Source: Bowdeniella nasicola (GTDB lineage: Bacteria; Actinomycetota; Actinomycetes; Actinomycetales; Actinomycetaceae). From it: 64,000 bases of DNA. Within the stretch, counting starts at the first letter, position 1. Each line of letters starts with the position of its first letter. The stretch spans positions 124,001-188,000 of the forward strand of contig NZ_FNQV01000002.1 of NCBI RefSeq assembly GCF_900107735.1, given 5' to 3'. The translations under genes and the position numbers were made by a program. The notes under the pieces are model-generated. The model was not told the DNA's origin and did no database searches. It saw only the letters and a program-made list of their open reading frames with translations. Positions 27,097-37,165 of this stretch are shown here, piece by piece.

Positions 27097-29205
27097 ATGA
27101 CCGATGTGTCCCAACGCTCCAGCTATACAGCCCGCCACCTCCAAGTCCTCGAAGGCCTGGAGGCAGTTCGCAAACGCCCCGGCATGTACATCGGCTCCAC
27201 CGATTCTCGCGGGCTCATGCACTGCGTCTGGGAGATCATCGATAACGGCGTGGATGAGGCGATCGGGGGCTATGCCTCGACGATTGAAATCATCTTGCGT
27301 GATGACGATTCCGTCGAAGTTCGAGACGATGGCCGCGGAATCCCGGTTGATGAGGTCGCTGGCCTAGGGCTTTCCGGTGTAGAGGTCGTCTACACCAAGC
27401 TTCACGCCGGCGGTAAATTCGGCGGCGGATCCTACGCGGCATCCGGCGGTCTGCATGGCGTCGGCGCGAGCGTGGTCAATGCGCTCTCGGCGCGAGTCGA
27501 TGTCGAAGTTGATCGTGGTGGCAAAACGCACGCGATGAGTTTCCGGCGAGGTGAACCAGGCGAATTCGTCGACAAGGGAGAGCCGAACCCGGAAGCAACC
27601 TTCACCCCGTTTACCTCCTCATCGAGGCTGCGCAGCTTTGGGCGAATCGCCAAAAAGAAAACCGGTACCCGTGTTCGGTTCTGGCCTGACCGCCAAATCT
27701 TCCCCGAGACTGAGCACTTCAACCTCACCACGATCACGGAGCGCGCGCGCCAGACGTCGTTCCTGGTCCCAGGGCTGACCCTCATCGTTGAAGATCGCAG
27801 GGGCGAAGAGCCTGTCCGAGAGGAATTCCGCCACGATGGCGGAGTCGTGGACTTTGTCGACTATCTGTCACACGATGCCGCGGTGACCCATACCTGGCGA
27901 CTGCGAGAGACCCGCAAGTTCACGGAAACGGTGCAACAGCTTGATAAGAATGGTCGTCTCAAGCCCGAGGACGTCGAACGCAACTGCACGGTCGACATCG
28001 CGCTGCGGTGGGGAAGTGGCTTCGATACGCTCGTCCGCTCATTCGTCAACATCATCGCCACCCCCAAGGGCGGCACCCACATCCAGGGCTTCGAACAGGG
28101 ACTAACCCGCACGATCCGCAAAGCAATCGACGCCAACGCGCGGCGACTGAAGTACACGGCAAAGGATCCGAAGATCGAAAAGGATGACATCCTCGCGGGT
28201 CTGACGGCTGTCGTCACGGTTTCCCTTGAGGAACCGCAATTCGAGGGCCAAACCAAGGAGGTCCTGGGCACTCCGCAGGTACGCGCCATCGTCGCCGGTG
28301 TCGTCGATGAGCAATTGGGTGCGCTCCTTGCCTCAAATAAGCGCGACGCCAAGCTGCAATCCACGCAGCTGATGGAAAAGATCATTGGCGAAATGCGTGC
28401 TCGGGTATCGGCCCGGATGCACAAGGAGATTTCTCGTCGCAAGAACGCCCTTGAGTCGAGTGCCCTGCCAGCAAAGCTCGCGGACTGCCGAACCAAGAGC
28501 GTTGAGGACTCCGAGCTGTTCATCGTTGAGGGCGATTCGGCCCTCGGTACCGCCAAGCTAGCGCGCTCCTCGGAATTCCAAGCGCTCCTGCCAATCCGAG
28601 GCAAGATCTTGAATGTCCAGAAGGCGAGCCCAGCAGACATCCTGAAGAACGCAGAATGCTCGGCGATCATCCAGGTGATAGGTGCCGGATCGGGGCGCAC
28701 ATTCGACCTCGATGCGGCCCGCTACGGCAAGATCATCATCATGACCGACGCCGATGTCGACGGCGCGCATATCCGTACCCTGTTACTCACGCTCTTCTTC
28801 CGCTACATGCGACCGCTTGTGGAAGCCGGTCGCGTGTATGCCGCGGTGCCGCCGCTGTTCCGGCTCGACATCAATGCCAAGGGCCGGCGCAAGCGCGAAG
28901 TGAAATACATCTACTCCGATGCAGAGCTCCATCGCACGCTGGCGCAACTTGAGAAGCAAGGACGGACCTACAAGGAGCCGATCCAGCGGTACAAAGGTCT
29001 GGGCGAAATGGACGCCGACCAGCTGTCAGAAACGACGATGGATCCGGCCCACCGGACCCTGCGGCGAATCTCGATGGCAGACGAGGACGCGCTGCTCACT
29101 GCCGAGCGGATCTTTGAGCTCCTCATGGGGTCGGATGTCGCCCCGCGCAAGGAGTTCATTGTGGCGGGTGCGGATCAGGTTTCGCAGGAGCAGATCGACG
29201 CATAG
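27097..29205 (+). CDS. parE: DNA topoisomerase IV subunit B (ParE)
   Basis: ATPase subunit of a type IIA topoisomerase. 702 residues: GHKL ATPase motifs (EIIDNGVDEA, DDGRGIP, GGLHGVGASVVNALS), transducer domain, then the TOPRIM domain with FIVEGDSALGTAK and IIMTDADVDGAHI. It is gyrase-B-like, but the location beside sigA with a partner A subunit nearby, rather than with dnaA/dnaN/recF, marks the second actinobacterial pair named ParE/ParC. No clear Shine-Dalgarno precedes the ATG. Whether it decatenates or supercoils cannot be told from sequence. Confidence 0.9.
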   Translation: MTDVSQRSSYTARHLQVLEGLEAVRKRPGMYIGSTDSRGLMHCVWEIIDNGVDEAIGGYASTIEIILRDDDSVEVRDDGRGIPVDEVAGLGLSGVEVVYTKLHAGGKFGGGSYAASGGLHGVGASVVNALSARVDVEVDRGGKTHAMSFRRGEPGEFVDKGEPNPEATFTPFTSSSRLRSFGRIAKKKTGTRVRFWPDRQIFPETEHFNLTTITERARQTSFLVPGLTLIVEDRRGEEPVREEFRHDGGVVDFVDYLSHDAAVTHTWRLRETRKFTETVQQLDKNGRLKPEDVERNCTVDIALRWGSGFDTLVRSFVNIIATPKGGTHIQGFEQGLTRTIRKAIDANARRLKYTAKDPKIEKDDILAGLTAVVTVSLEEPQFEGQTKEVLGTPQVRAIVAGVVDEQLGALLASNKRDAKLQSTQLMEKIIGEMRARVSARMHKEISRRKNALESSALPAKLADCRTKSVEDSELFIVEGDSALGTAKLARSSEFQALLPIRGKILNVQKASPADILKNAECSAIIQVIGAGSGRTFDLDAARYGKIIIMTDADVDGAHIRTLLLTLFFRYMRPLVEAGRVYAAVPPLFRLDINAKGRRKREVKYIYSDAELHRTLAQLEKQGRTYKEPIQRYKGLGEMDADQLSETTMDPAHRTLRRISMADEDALLTAERIFELLMGSDVAPRKEFIVAGADQVSQEQIDA

Positions 29206-29253
29206 CGATATGCTGAGGCACATTACCGTTAGTTGTTGAAGGGAGGATGGCGC

Positions 29254-30369
29254 GTGGGCGATTACGGCCACAACCCGAAACTGAGCCGCTCGCATCACTA
29301 TCACGAACCCCCAGACCGGGCCACATTCGGGTTGCGCAGCAAGTTTCAGCAGCTGACAGAGGCGCGGCGCGCCAAGCGCAGTCCCGCCAGCAGTTCGGTA
29401 CCTGACCTCCAGGGCGTCGGAAACCTCCTGTGGCGCCCGCTTCGAGCCGATGACCATTCTCGGTTGATGCAGCTCGTCTCCGATGTTGAGGACGTCGAAA
29501 ACCCGCCATTTCGCACCACGAGCGGTGAGCTCAGCGAACTGTTCGCGCCCGGTTATACGACCAACTCCGTCGGCGGATTCCACGGCAATGATCTCCTCGC
29601 GTACGGCTTTGTTCGGATTCCCGACTTTGATGCGCCCTTTGAAGTAGCGACACTGTCGGGCACCATCCATCCCAATGCGCGCGACGCCGAGATCGCCACC
29701 AAGCTGCTGTCCTGGCAAGTGGCGGCCGCACGGAGCCTTGTCAGCGAACGCGCTCGGGGCGTGCCGGCATACGTCCAAATCCACGTCGACGAATCCGAGT
29801 CTGGTTCGCACGAACTCCTCAGCGGCCACGGTTTCGTCGCTCACGGCGTGGTGACCCAGATGCGACGGCAGCTGGACGATGACCTGCCGAAGATCGAGGT
29901 CCCCTCGCACGTACGTATCGAGCCCTGGACCGAAGAGCTTCACGATGCTGTCAAGCAGGTTCACGACCTCGCCTTTGAGCAGGCGGGCGAAGACATGGCC
30001 GTGAGCCAGAAGGAATGGACACGAGCGCGCGAACGGTTCGTGCCGGAATGGTCCTACGTCGCGGTTGACCGCTCCACCGACCGGGCACGAATCGCCGGGT
30101 ACGTGCTCGCAGCAAAGTGGGAAGAGGACTGGACCGCCCTCGGCTGGTCCGAAGGCTACATCGAAGCGATCGGGGTCCTGGAGGAGTGGCGCAGCCAGGG
30201 CGTAGCAAAATCGCTGCTCGTGAAATCGATGAAGGCGATGCGTCGCGACGGCATGGAATACGCTGGGCTCGACGCGGATAACCAGAACCCGACGGGCGCC
30301 CAGCAGGTCTTTGCGACGCTCGGTTTTGAGCCGACGCACACGACGACGCAGTACGTCGTCGAGCTTTAG
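29254..30369 (+). CDS. GNAT-family acetyltransferase
   Basis: About 371 residues. An N-terminal charged stretch is followed by two GNAT-like halves. The C-terminal half (about 230-371) has the acetyl-CoA loop as [20 protein letters not shown] and the closing [23 protein letters not shown]. The N-terminal half is degenerate, as in mycothiol-synthase-like twin-GNAT proteins; I cannot name the substrate. GTG 29254 is chosen because GGGAGG lies 7 bases upstream. It sits 48 bases after parE, probably in the same transcript, and its stop shares TTAG with parC on the other strand. Confidence 0.82.
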   Translation: MGDYGHNPKLSRSHHYHEPPDRATFGLRSKFQQLTEARRAKRSPASSSVPDLQGVGNLLWRPLRADDHSRLMQLVSDVEDVENPPFRTTSGELSELFAPGYTTNSVGGFHGNDLLAYGFVRIPDFDAPFEVATLSGTIHPNARDAEIATKLLSWQVAAARSLVSERARGVPAYVQIHVDESESGSHELLSGHGFVAHGVVTQMRRQLDDDLPKIEVPSHVRIEPWTEELHDAVKQVHDLAFEQAGEDMAVSQKEWTRARERFVPEWSYVAVDRSTDRARIAGYVLAAKWEEDWTALGWSEGYIEAIGVLEEWRSQGVAKSLLVKSMKAMRRDGMEYAGLDADNQNPTGAQQVFATLGFEPTHTTTQYVVEL

Positions 30370-32849
30370 CCGATTCCTGCGATCGCGCCCGCCGCGGGCG
30401 TGCCTGAACCGTCGCGCCGTTCGTCGAGCTCCGGCAATTCGAGCGCCTGGCCCGCACTGCCGACTGCGCGAGGATCCAGCCCAACCCACGCACGCACCAG
30501 TCCGTCGTGACCGCTGCGGATGCGATGGGCGCGAACGCCCATGGTGGCCCGTCCCTTGCCGGGATAGCGATCCAGCGGGGTCACCTTGACGAACTGGTCG
30601 GCCATCGGATGTTCAAAACTACCCGCGACGGTGACGACGCTCGCGGCCGCGATCTCCGCATCGGAGACGACCGCGAGGGCGATGACGTGAGCACCCTCGG
30701 CGAGCTTGATGCCCGCCATGCCGCCGGCGCCGCGGCCCTGGGGACGAACGGCATCGGCAGCAAAATGCAGGAGCTGGGCGTCGCTCGTAACCAGGATGAG
30801 GCGATCATCCTCGGCATAGGTGCGTCCCGTGCCGATAACGCGATCGCCGTCGGCAAGGCCGACAATGTCAAAGGCGTCCGCGTTCTTCGGGAAGTCCTTA
30901 GTCGTGAAGCGTTTGATCTTGCCGTCTCGGGTGGCAAGGACGTTGATCGCGGAATCGTCGGCGACGTCGATAAGCCCCACGATCGTCTCACCCGTCGGGA
31001 TGCTGACGAGCTCGCCGGCCGGCACACCGCCCGCGAGCGAGGGAGCGGAGCCGGTGACCGCGAGGGCGGGAATATCGAGGACGCTGATGCGCTGGACCTG
31101 GCCCGAGGACAAGACAACGCCGACTTCCCCGTGCGAGCGGGCGCGAACTGTTGCCACTAGGGCATCGTGGGCGCCGCGCGCTCCCGAGCGAGAGACGGCG
31201 GGGGCGTCGTCTTCCAGCGGCAGCTGGTTCTCGGTGGCGGCGAGGCCCGCATCGGGGGCGTCGAGGCGGGCAAGCAAGCCCGTCGTTGACAGCATGATCG
31301 TGGCCGGCACATCGGGCACCTGCAGGGGCACGGCCGGGTCGGCGGCGGTGCGTGGCGTGCCGGCCGATTCCAGTAGGACGGTGCGGCGCGGCGTGCCATG
31401 CTCGATTGCGATGCGAGCGAGCTCGTCGGAGACCACCTCACGCAGCCGCTGATCGGAGGCGAGGATTTCTTCCAGCTCCGCGATCTCGCGCGCGAGCTCC
31501 TCGGCTTGTCCTTGCAGCTCAATGCGCGAGAACTTTGTGAGGCGGCGCAGGCGCAGCTCGAGGATGTACTCGGCCTGCGGTTGGGATAGGTCAAAGACCA
31601 TCATGAGGCGCGAGCGCGCTTCATCGGCCGTTTCCGAGGAGCGAATGACCTGGATGACCTCGTCGATATCAGCGATCGCGATGAGTAGGCCCTCGATGAG
31701 GTGGAGGCGCTCTTGGCGCTGGTTGAGCCGGTATTGCGAGCGGCGGCGTACGACGTCGATGCGGTGATCGACGTAGACCCGCAGGAGCTCTTTCAGGCCC
31801 AGTGTTTGGGGCCGGCCGTCAACGAGCGCCACGTTGTTCATGCCGAAGGATTCTTCCAGCGGGGTCGCGCGATAGAGCTTTTCGAGCACGGCCTCGGGGT
31901 TGAAGGCATTCTTGACCTCGATGACGAGTCGAAGTCCGTGGTGCCGGTCGGTCAGGTCGGTGACCGCGGAAATGCCGGTGACGCGCTTTTTGTCGACGGC
32001 GTCCTTGATCCGCTCAATGACGCGCTCGGGGCCGACGAGGTAGGGCAACTCGGTGACGACGATCCCCTTCTTGCGGGGCGTGACGTTCTCGATCCGCGCG
32101 GTCGCGCGCGTGCGGAAGGAACCGCGACCGGTGGCATAGGCCTCGCGGATTCCGTCCAGGCCGACGATCTTGCCGCCGCCGGGCAGGTCCGGGCCCGGCA
32201 CGAAGTTCATGAGGTCATCCAAACTCGCGTCCGGATGATCGATCAGGTGGCGCGCGGCCGCGATGACCTCGCCCAGGTTGTGGGGGGCCATATTCGTCGC
32301 CATGCCGACGGCGATGCCGGATGCGCCATTGACCAAGAGGTTCGGGATAGCCGCGGGTAGCACGGCGGGCTGGGTGTATTGGTTGTCGTAGTTGGGGACG
32401 AAGTCGACCGTGTCCTCGCCAAGCGAATCGGTCATGGCGAGTGCCGCGGCGGCGAGTCGAGCCTCCGTATAGCGCGGCGCGGCCGGACCGTCGTCGAGGG
32501 AACCGAAGTTGCCGTGGCCATCGACGAGCGGCAGCCGCAGCGAGAAGTCCTGCGCCATCCGCACGAGCGCGTCGTAGATCGCGGTATCAGAGTGGGGGTG
32601 GAGCTTACCCATGACCTCGCCGACGACGCGCGAGGACTTGACGTGGCCCTTATCGGGACGGAGCCCCAGCTGGTCCATTTGATAAAGAATGCGGCGTTGG
32701 ACCGGTTTAAGGCCGTCGCGGGCATCGGGCAGGGCGCGCGCGTAGATGACGGAGTAGGCGTATTCGAGGAAGGAGGACTCCATCTCTGCTGAGACGTCGA
32801 TATCCACGATCTGCTGCGCGCTGGTGGGCTCCTTGGAGCGGTTAGCCAT
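30366..32849 (-). CDS. parC: DNA topoisomerase IV subunit A (ParC)
   Basis: DNA-cutting subunit partnered with ParE. 827 residues: an N-terminal breakage-reunion domain with the active-site tyrosine in [10 protein letters not shown] (near 127) and the quinolone-region segment [20 protein letters not shown], then a coiled-coil tower and C-terminal beta-pinwheel repeats. It lacks a clear gyrase box (QRRGGKG-type), agreeing with topoisomerase IV. The ATG at 32849 follows GATAAT by 6 bases, so it is probably leaderless. It converges on parE and the GNAT gene. Confidence 0.9.
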   Translation of the reverse strand: MANRSKEPTSAQQIVDIDVSAEMESSFLEYAYSVIYARALPDARDGLKPVQRRILYQMDQLGLRPDKGHVKSSRVVGEVMGKLHPHSDTAIYDALVRMAQDFSLRLPLVDGHGNFGSLDDGPAAPRYTEARLAAAALAMTDSLGEDTVDFVPNYDNQYTQPAVLPAAIPNLLVNGASGIAVGMATNMAPHNLGEVIAAARHLIDHPDASLDDLMNFVPGPDLPGGGKIVGLDGIREAYATGRGSFRTRATARIENVTPRKKGIVVTELPYLVGPERVIERIKDAVDKKRVTGISAVTDLTDRHHGLRLVIEVKNAFNPEAVLEKLYRATPLEESFGMNNVALVDGRPQTLGLKELLRVYVDHRIDVVRRRSQYRLNQRQERLHLIEGLLIAIADIDEVIQVIRSSETADEARSRLMMVFDLSQPQAEYILELRLRRLTKFSRIELQGQAEELAREIAELEEILASDQRLREVVSDELARIAIEHGTPRRTVLLESAGTPRTAADPAVPLQVPDVPATIMLSTTGLLARLDAPDAGLAATENQLPLEDDAPAVSRSGARGAHDALVATVRARSHGEVGVVLSSGQVQRISVLDIPALAVTGSAPSLAGGVPAGELVSIPTGETIVGLIDVADDSAINVLATRDGKIKRFTTKDFPKNADAFDIVGLADGDRVIGTGRTYAEDDRLILVTSDAQLLHFAADAVRPQGRGAGGMAGIKLAEGAHVIALAVVSDAEIAAASVVTVAGSFEHPMADQFVKVTPLDRYPGKGRATMGVRAHRIRSGHDGLVRAWVGLDPRAVGSAGQALELPELDERRDGSGTPAAGAIAGIG

Positions 32850-32861
32850 GTCATGATTATC
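32850..32861 (-). promoter_or_regulatory. Leaderless -10 element of parC
   Basis: On the minus strand GATAAT (32861-32856) is followed by 6 bases and the parC ATG. There is no ribosome site. Confidence 0.5.
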
Positions 32862-32918
32862 CGTGATTTCGCGCCAAACTCAGGGGTGCAACACGGCAAA
32901 GCGGTCAATTGGAGGCGT

Positions 32919-32930
32919 TAGTCTGGGCAC
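32919..32930 (+). promoter_or_regulatory. Leaderless -10 element of the GNAT/acyl-CoA synthetase gene
   Basis: TAGTCT (32919-32924) is followed by 6 bases and the ATG at 32931, with no ribosome site at normal spacing. It lies 58 bases from the divergent parC element. Confidence 0.4.
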
Positions 32931-35477
32931 ATGGAGGCAACACACCCCTATCCGGCCCAGTGGGAAGCAGATGTGGTGCTGCGCGATGGCGCGACGATGC
33001 ACATCCGCCCCGTCCGGCCCGAGGATGACGCCGCGTTTCGCGCACTGCACGCCGGACAGTCGGAGTCCTCGATCTACTACCGGTTCTTCGCACCGCGCTC
33101 GCACCTGTCCGATAAGGACGTCGGGGATTTCCTGAACGTCGACCAGCATCGCGATGTCTCCCTCGCGCTGTTCGAAGGCAGCGGGAACGAGGCGGTCATG
33201 ACGGGGATCGGGGGCTTTAATACAACGCGCGACGGCGTGGCGGAAGTAGCGTTCTACGTCGCCGACTCCCAGCACGGCAGGGGATTGGGCTCGGTCCTAT
33301 TCGATCACCTGGCGGCGGCGGCCCGGGAGCTGGGGATCCACGAGTTTGAAGCCTTCGTCATGCCCCAAAACCGCAAGATGATTAATGTCTTTAAGGATGC
33401 GGGTTACCGCCTGCACACCTCGCTCGACGATGGCGTCATCGAGATTCGGATCGATTTGCGCTCCACGACAGAAGCGTGGCGCGTCATGACGCAACGCGAA
33501 CAGCACTCCGAGGCGCTGGCGATGCAAGCGCTCATGGCGCCGGGTGCTTACGTGCTGCTCGATGATGAACGCGCGGTCCTCGCGCCGCTCGCGGCCCGAC
33601 TCTTAGAATCCGGCGCGGACCTCGTGCGGGCGAGCGAGGCAGAACTGTCGGGCCGGCTTGCCCTTATCTCGACCCCCACGCCACAGCTGGCTGATGTCCT
33701 CGATGAGCTCGGCGAGCGGGGCGTGCGAGCGGCGATCGTCTACTCGGGACACCACACCGTCGACGCGGAAACATCGCTGCGAATCCTGCGCGCCGCCAGG
33801 GGAGCGGGCATGCGCCTTCTTGGACCGGCGTCCCACGGCATCGTCACGATCGACGGCACGGACCTGACTATCGAGGCGGGGGTGCCAACGGGCGGCAACG
33901 TCGACCTGTTCGTCCAGAGCGCGGAGGCAGCCGTTCAGCTGCTGACGGGCATTCGGACCTCCGGGCTCGCACTGCGCACGATGGTTGCTGCCGGGCACCG
34001 CCTCGATATTTCCGGCAATGACACGATGCAGTACTGGGCTGCGAACCCGAGCGAGGGCCCGGCGCTCATCTGCCTCGATACGGTCGGAAACGCGCGGAAG
34101 TTCGCGCGCATCGCGCGCCACCTTGCCACCGGGCGCCCCGTCTTCGCGCTCATCACCGCGGGCGTGGGCTCCGATACGCTGCCCGGCCATCTCGTCTCGA
34201 CCTCGAGCGAGGGCCCGCGCGTGCTGCACCACATCCTGCGGCAATCCGGCGTCGTCGCGAGCCGCTCACCGCGCGAGATCCTCGACCTGACGCGGGTCGC
34301 GGCGCAGCAGGGAGTGCCGGCAGGCACCCGGCTCGGAATGATCACCTCCTCCGACGCGCTGGCGACCGCGCTCACCGCCGCCGCGCGCCGACACGAGCTT
34401 CAGGTGGCGGCTCGGCTCGATATCGATTTGGAAGCCCTCGAGCCCTTTGCAGCCCAGGCCGAAGCCCTGCAGCGGGAGTGCGATGCCGTCATCGTCGCGC
34501 TGACCGCCGTCAACGAAACGCAGACGCGGGCCCTTGCCGATGCGCGCGATGAGCTGCTCGGCATCGAACGCCTCGTGCCGTGGGTCGCGGTCGTCGGCGG
34601 GACCAGGGAAGATCGGATTCCGACGCCGACCGGGCCGCTGCCGCACTTTAGCGACACGGAAACGGCGCTGTCGGTGCTTGCGCGGTTATCGCACGCCGAA
34701 CAACGCCGCAGCGAGCTGGTAGACGCGCAACTCGTCGCCTTTGAGGATCTCAAGCTATCCGAGGCGCACGCGCTCGTAGAAGCCGCGGCCGGCGAACGGG
34801 ACGCGGCGCTGAGCGAGGAGCAGAGCTCGGAACTCCTGGCCTGCTATGGCATCGACCTGCTGCCAGCTATAGAAGCGAGGACCGAGGAGGAATCGCTCGC
34901 GGCCGCGGAGAAACTCGGGTACCCCGTCGTCTTGAAATCCGGGCGCAGTGCGCTGCGGCATCGCGCAGACCTCGGGGGCGTGGCGCTCGATCTTGGCGAT
35001 CCCGAAGCGGTGCGAGCTGCGGCTAGGCGTTTCCTAGCGCGCGGCGAAGAGCGCTGGGACGTGCAGTCGATGGCGCCCGCCGGCGCGGCGTGCGTCGTCT
35101 CCGCCTGGGAAGACTCGCTGTATGGCCCCGTCATCTCCTTCGCGCTCGCCGGCGACGCGGAAGAGATCCTGCAGGACATCTCCTACCGCATCGCGCCGTT
35201 AACCGAGGCCGATTCACGCCAGATCATCGAGGAGGTCGCGGCCGCGGTGCGGCTGAAGGGCTACCGGGGATTGCCTCCGCTCGATATCGACGCCCTGGCA
35301 GAGCTCATTGCGCGCGTGTCATTGCTCAAGGATGACCTGGCGGATGTCGCGCGGATCCGGCTCCACCCGGTCATCGTGGGGGAGACGGGCGTGCACGTCG
35401 CGGGCGCATCCGTGACGGTTCGAGCCGCCCACCGCAGCGATGACGCCCGGCGCGCGCTGCGCAGCCCGACGGCGTGA
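32931..35477 (+). CDS. GNAT domain fused to ADP-forming acyl-CoA synthetase-like protein
   Basis: 848 residues. Residues about 1-190 are a GNAT acetyltransferase (LRDGATMHIRPVRPEDDAAF, then DSQHGRGLGSVLFDHL). The rest is the NDP-forming acetyl-CoA synthetase module: CoA-binding domain with GPASHGIVTID (near 300), a flavodoxin-like ligase domain, and an ATP-grasp domain (about 620-840). Such fusions are protein-lysine acetyltransferases (PatZ/Pat type) in which the synthetase part is often a sensor, but there the GNAT domain is at the C-terminus; here it is at the N-terminus, as in other actinobacterial members. Likely regulates acetyl-CoA metabolism; the targets are unknown. Confidence 0.88.
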   Translation: MEATHPYPAQWEADVVLRDGATMHIRPVRPEDDAAFRALHAGQSESSIYYRFFAPRSHLSDKDVGDFLNVDQHRDVSLALFEGSGNEAVMTGIGGFNTTRDGVAEVAFYVADSQHGRGLGSVLFDHLAAAARELGIHEFEAFVMPQNRKMINVFKDAGYRLHTSLDDGVIEIRIDLRSTTEAWRVMTQREQHSEALAMQALMAPGAYVLLDDERAVLAPLAARLLESGADLVRASEAELSGRLALISTPTPQLADVLDELGERGVRAAIVYSGHHTVDAETSLRILRAARGAGMRLLGPASHGIVTIDGTDLTIEAGVPTGGNVDLFVQSAEAAVQLLTGIRTSGLALRTMVAAGHRLDISGNDTMQYWAANPSEGPALICLDTVGNARKFARIARHLATGRPVFALITAGVGSDTLPGHLVSTSSEGPRVLHHILRQSGVVASRSPREILDLTRVAAQQGVPAGTRLGMITSSDALATALTAAARRHELQVAARLDIDLEALEPFAAQAEALQRECDAVIVALTAVNETQTRALADARDELLGIERLVPWVAVVGGTREDRIPTPTGPLPHFSDTETALSVLARLSHAEQRRSELVDAQLVAFEDLKLSEAHALVEAAAGERDAALSEEQSSELLACYGIDLLPAIEARTEEESLAAAEKLGYPVVLKSGRSALRHRADLGGVALDLGDPEAVRAAARRFLARGEERWDVQSMAPAGAACVVSAWEDSLYGPVISFALAGDAEEILQDISYRIAPLTEADSRQIIEEVAAAVRLKGYRGLPPLDIDALAELIARVSLLKDDLADVARIRLHPVIVGETGVHVAGASVTVRAAHRSDDARRALRSPTA

Positions 35478-35494
35478 AAATCGGCGGTCAGTGC

Positions 35495-35507
35495 CACAAT
35501 GGGAGGC
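35495..35507 (+). promoter_or_regulatory. Leaderless -10 element of the DUF5998 gene
   Basis: CACAAT (35495-35500) then GGGAGGC then ATG. The purine run GGGAGG is only one base from the ATG, too close to act as a ribosome site, so a start of transcription at the ATG is more likely. Confidence 0.4.
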
Positions 35508-36071
35508 ATGACGACTTCCACGTGCACGATGAGTGACGTCATCGCCGAACTCAATCAGGCCGCATTCCACCCCGCCGCCATGGCGAGCTATCTCGAGGAG
35601 TGCCTGTTTGAGGAAGACATTTTAGGGTTCTTCGCCGGCGCTCAAACCACCTTCGATCGCGGCACCATTGCGCGCTATGCCAACCTCTTTGTCGTCACGC
35701 CCTCCCGACTCATTCACGTCTACGCCTCGGACCTGCCGTTTCCGGAATCGAGCGAAGAGGTCCACATTCAGGTCCAGACGGTCCCGCTAACGAAGCTGCT
35801 CAGCGTGGACGCCGTCTATGGCCACTCGGCCGAGGGCGGCCCCGCAGCGGATCTGGTCCTCGCGATTGGGTGGGGTGGCGCCTCGCGCATCGTGATCGAC
35901 TTCGGCTCGTGCGATGATCCCGATTGCGCTGGCAGCCACGGCAGTGGTGGCGCCGCCCAGGAGGACATCGTGATCCGAGTCAGCGCGGAAGGCGATGGCG
36001 CCAAACGATTAACGGCTGCCCTTGATTTTGCGCGCGCCCTGCGGCGCGCCCAGTTTGCCGCGATCTCATGA
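35508..36071 (+). CDS. DUF5998 family protein
   Basis: 187 residues of the actinobacterial DUF5998 family: LNQAAFHPAAMASYLEECLFEE at the start, GAQTTFDRGTIARYANLFVVTPSRLIHVY, and a conserved cysteine/histidine cluster CDDPDCAGSHG (about 135-145) that may bind metal. No membrane segment. The ATG at 35508 is chosen; a GTG-free longer frame starts 9 bases earlier at 35499 and an ATG at 35529 is also possible. It overlaps the next gene by 4 bases (ATGA), so the two are translationally coupled and may act together. The function is unknown. Confidence 0.83.
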   Translation: MTTSTCTMSDVIAELNQAAFHPAAMASYLEECLFEEDILGFFAGAQTTFDRGTIARYANLFVVTPSRLIHVYASDLPFPESSEEVHIQVQTVPLTKLLSVDAVYGHSAEGGPAADLVLAIGWGGASRIVIDFGSCDDPDCAGSHGSGGAAQEDIVIRVSAEGDGAKRLTAALDFARALRRAQFAAIS

Positions 36072-37165
36072 TCCTTCTGCGCGACGTCCTCGCCGCGGCG
36101 GCGCACACTGTCGGCTATGTCAGCAGTGACCCCGAGGACACCTGGGAGCAGGCCGCCAGCGCCGTCGGACTGCCTGCGGCTTCCCGCTATATCGTCGTGC
36201 TCATCGACGGCATGGGCCTGACCCAGCTTGAGGCGCGCCGCGGGCACATTCCGTTCTTGCGGCGTCGGAACCTGCAGTCGGCGCGTACGACGGTTCCGTC
36301 CACAACCGCCTGCGCGATTTCGAGTATCGCGACGGGCTACGATCCCGGCCGCACCGGCATGATTGGCTTCACCGCGCGAGATCCGGAAAGTGGCTCGCGT
36401 ATCCAGTTGCTGTCGTTCGCTGATTCGCCCGTCACGCCCGAGGTGTGGCAGGCCGAGCCCACGATCGCGCAGCGCGCGGACCATCACGGCACGATGTGCT
36501 CCATCGGCCCGGAAAAGTTTCGGGACTCCGGACTCACCCTGGCAGCGTGGCGCGGTATGCGGGAGGTCTACGCGGAGACTTTCGAGGAGCGAGTACAGGC
36601 GGCACTCGCCCAGCTCAACCGGGGTGCGCGTCTCGTCTATCTGTACTGGGCGGACCTCGACCATGCCGGACACGTTCACGGGTGGGAATCAGAGGAATGG
36701 ACCGCTCAGCTCGAACACGTCGATGCGCAGCTGTCCTCGCTCGCGAGCGCGCTCCCGCGCGATTCGGGCCTGGCCATCACGGCCGATCACGGAATGGTCG
36801 ATATCTCGCAGCGACGAGATATTGCTGCGAGTCCGCACGCCACTCAGTGCGTGACTGCGGGCGAAGAACGCATGCTGCAGGTCTTCGTCGACGAGCCGGA
36901 CCGCGTCGGTGAGATTGCGCAGCACACAGCGACCTGGCTCGGCGATTGCGCGCGAGTGTGGTCACGCGATGACATGCTGGCAGCGCTCGGCGGCGTCAGC
37001 GCGCGGGTCGCACCCAGGGTTGGCGACTTCGCCATCGTCGCCGAGGGGACTTGGGGGATTAGCGATTCACGCTGGATGAGCGAGAATCAGATGCGCCTCG
37101 TCGGCGCCCATGGCGCCACGAGCGAGGCAGAAATGACCGTCCCGCTCGCTGTCGAACTCAGCTAG
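36068..37165 (+). CDS. Alkaline-phosphatase-superfamily phosphodiesterase (nucleotide pyrophosphatase-like)
   Basis: 365 residues with the metal-site motifs of the type I phosphodiesterase/nucleotide pyrophosphatase family: VVLIDGMGLTQL (first metal Asp, near 46), the nucleophile Thr in ARTTVPSTTACAISSIATG, YWADLDHAGHVHG, and ITADHGMVDI. No signal peptide, so it is cytoplasmic. It is coupled to the DUF5998 gene by ATGA and ends in the CTAG shared with sepH. The substrate is unknown; a nucleotide or phosphodiester is expected from the family. Confidence 0.85.
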   Translation: MILLRDVLAAAAHTVGYVSSDPEDTWEQAASAVGLPAASRYIVVLIDGMGLTQLEARRGHIPFLRRRNLQSARTTVPSTTACAISSIATGYDPGRTGMIGFTARDPESGSRIQLLSFADSPVTPEVWQAEPTIAQRADHHGTMCSIGPEKFRDSGLTLAAWRGMREVYAETFEERVQAALAQLNRGARLVYLYWADLDHAGHVHGWESEEWTAQLEHVDAQLSSLASALPRDSGLAITADHGMVDISQRRDIAASPHATQCVTAGEERMLQVFVDEPDRVGEIAQHTATWLGDCARVWSRDDMLAALGGVSARVAPRVGDFAIVAEGTWGISDSRWMSENQMRLVGAHGATSEAEMTVPLAVELS

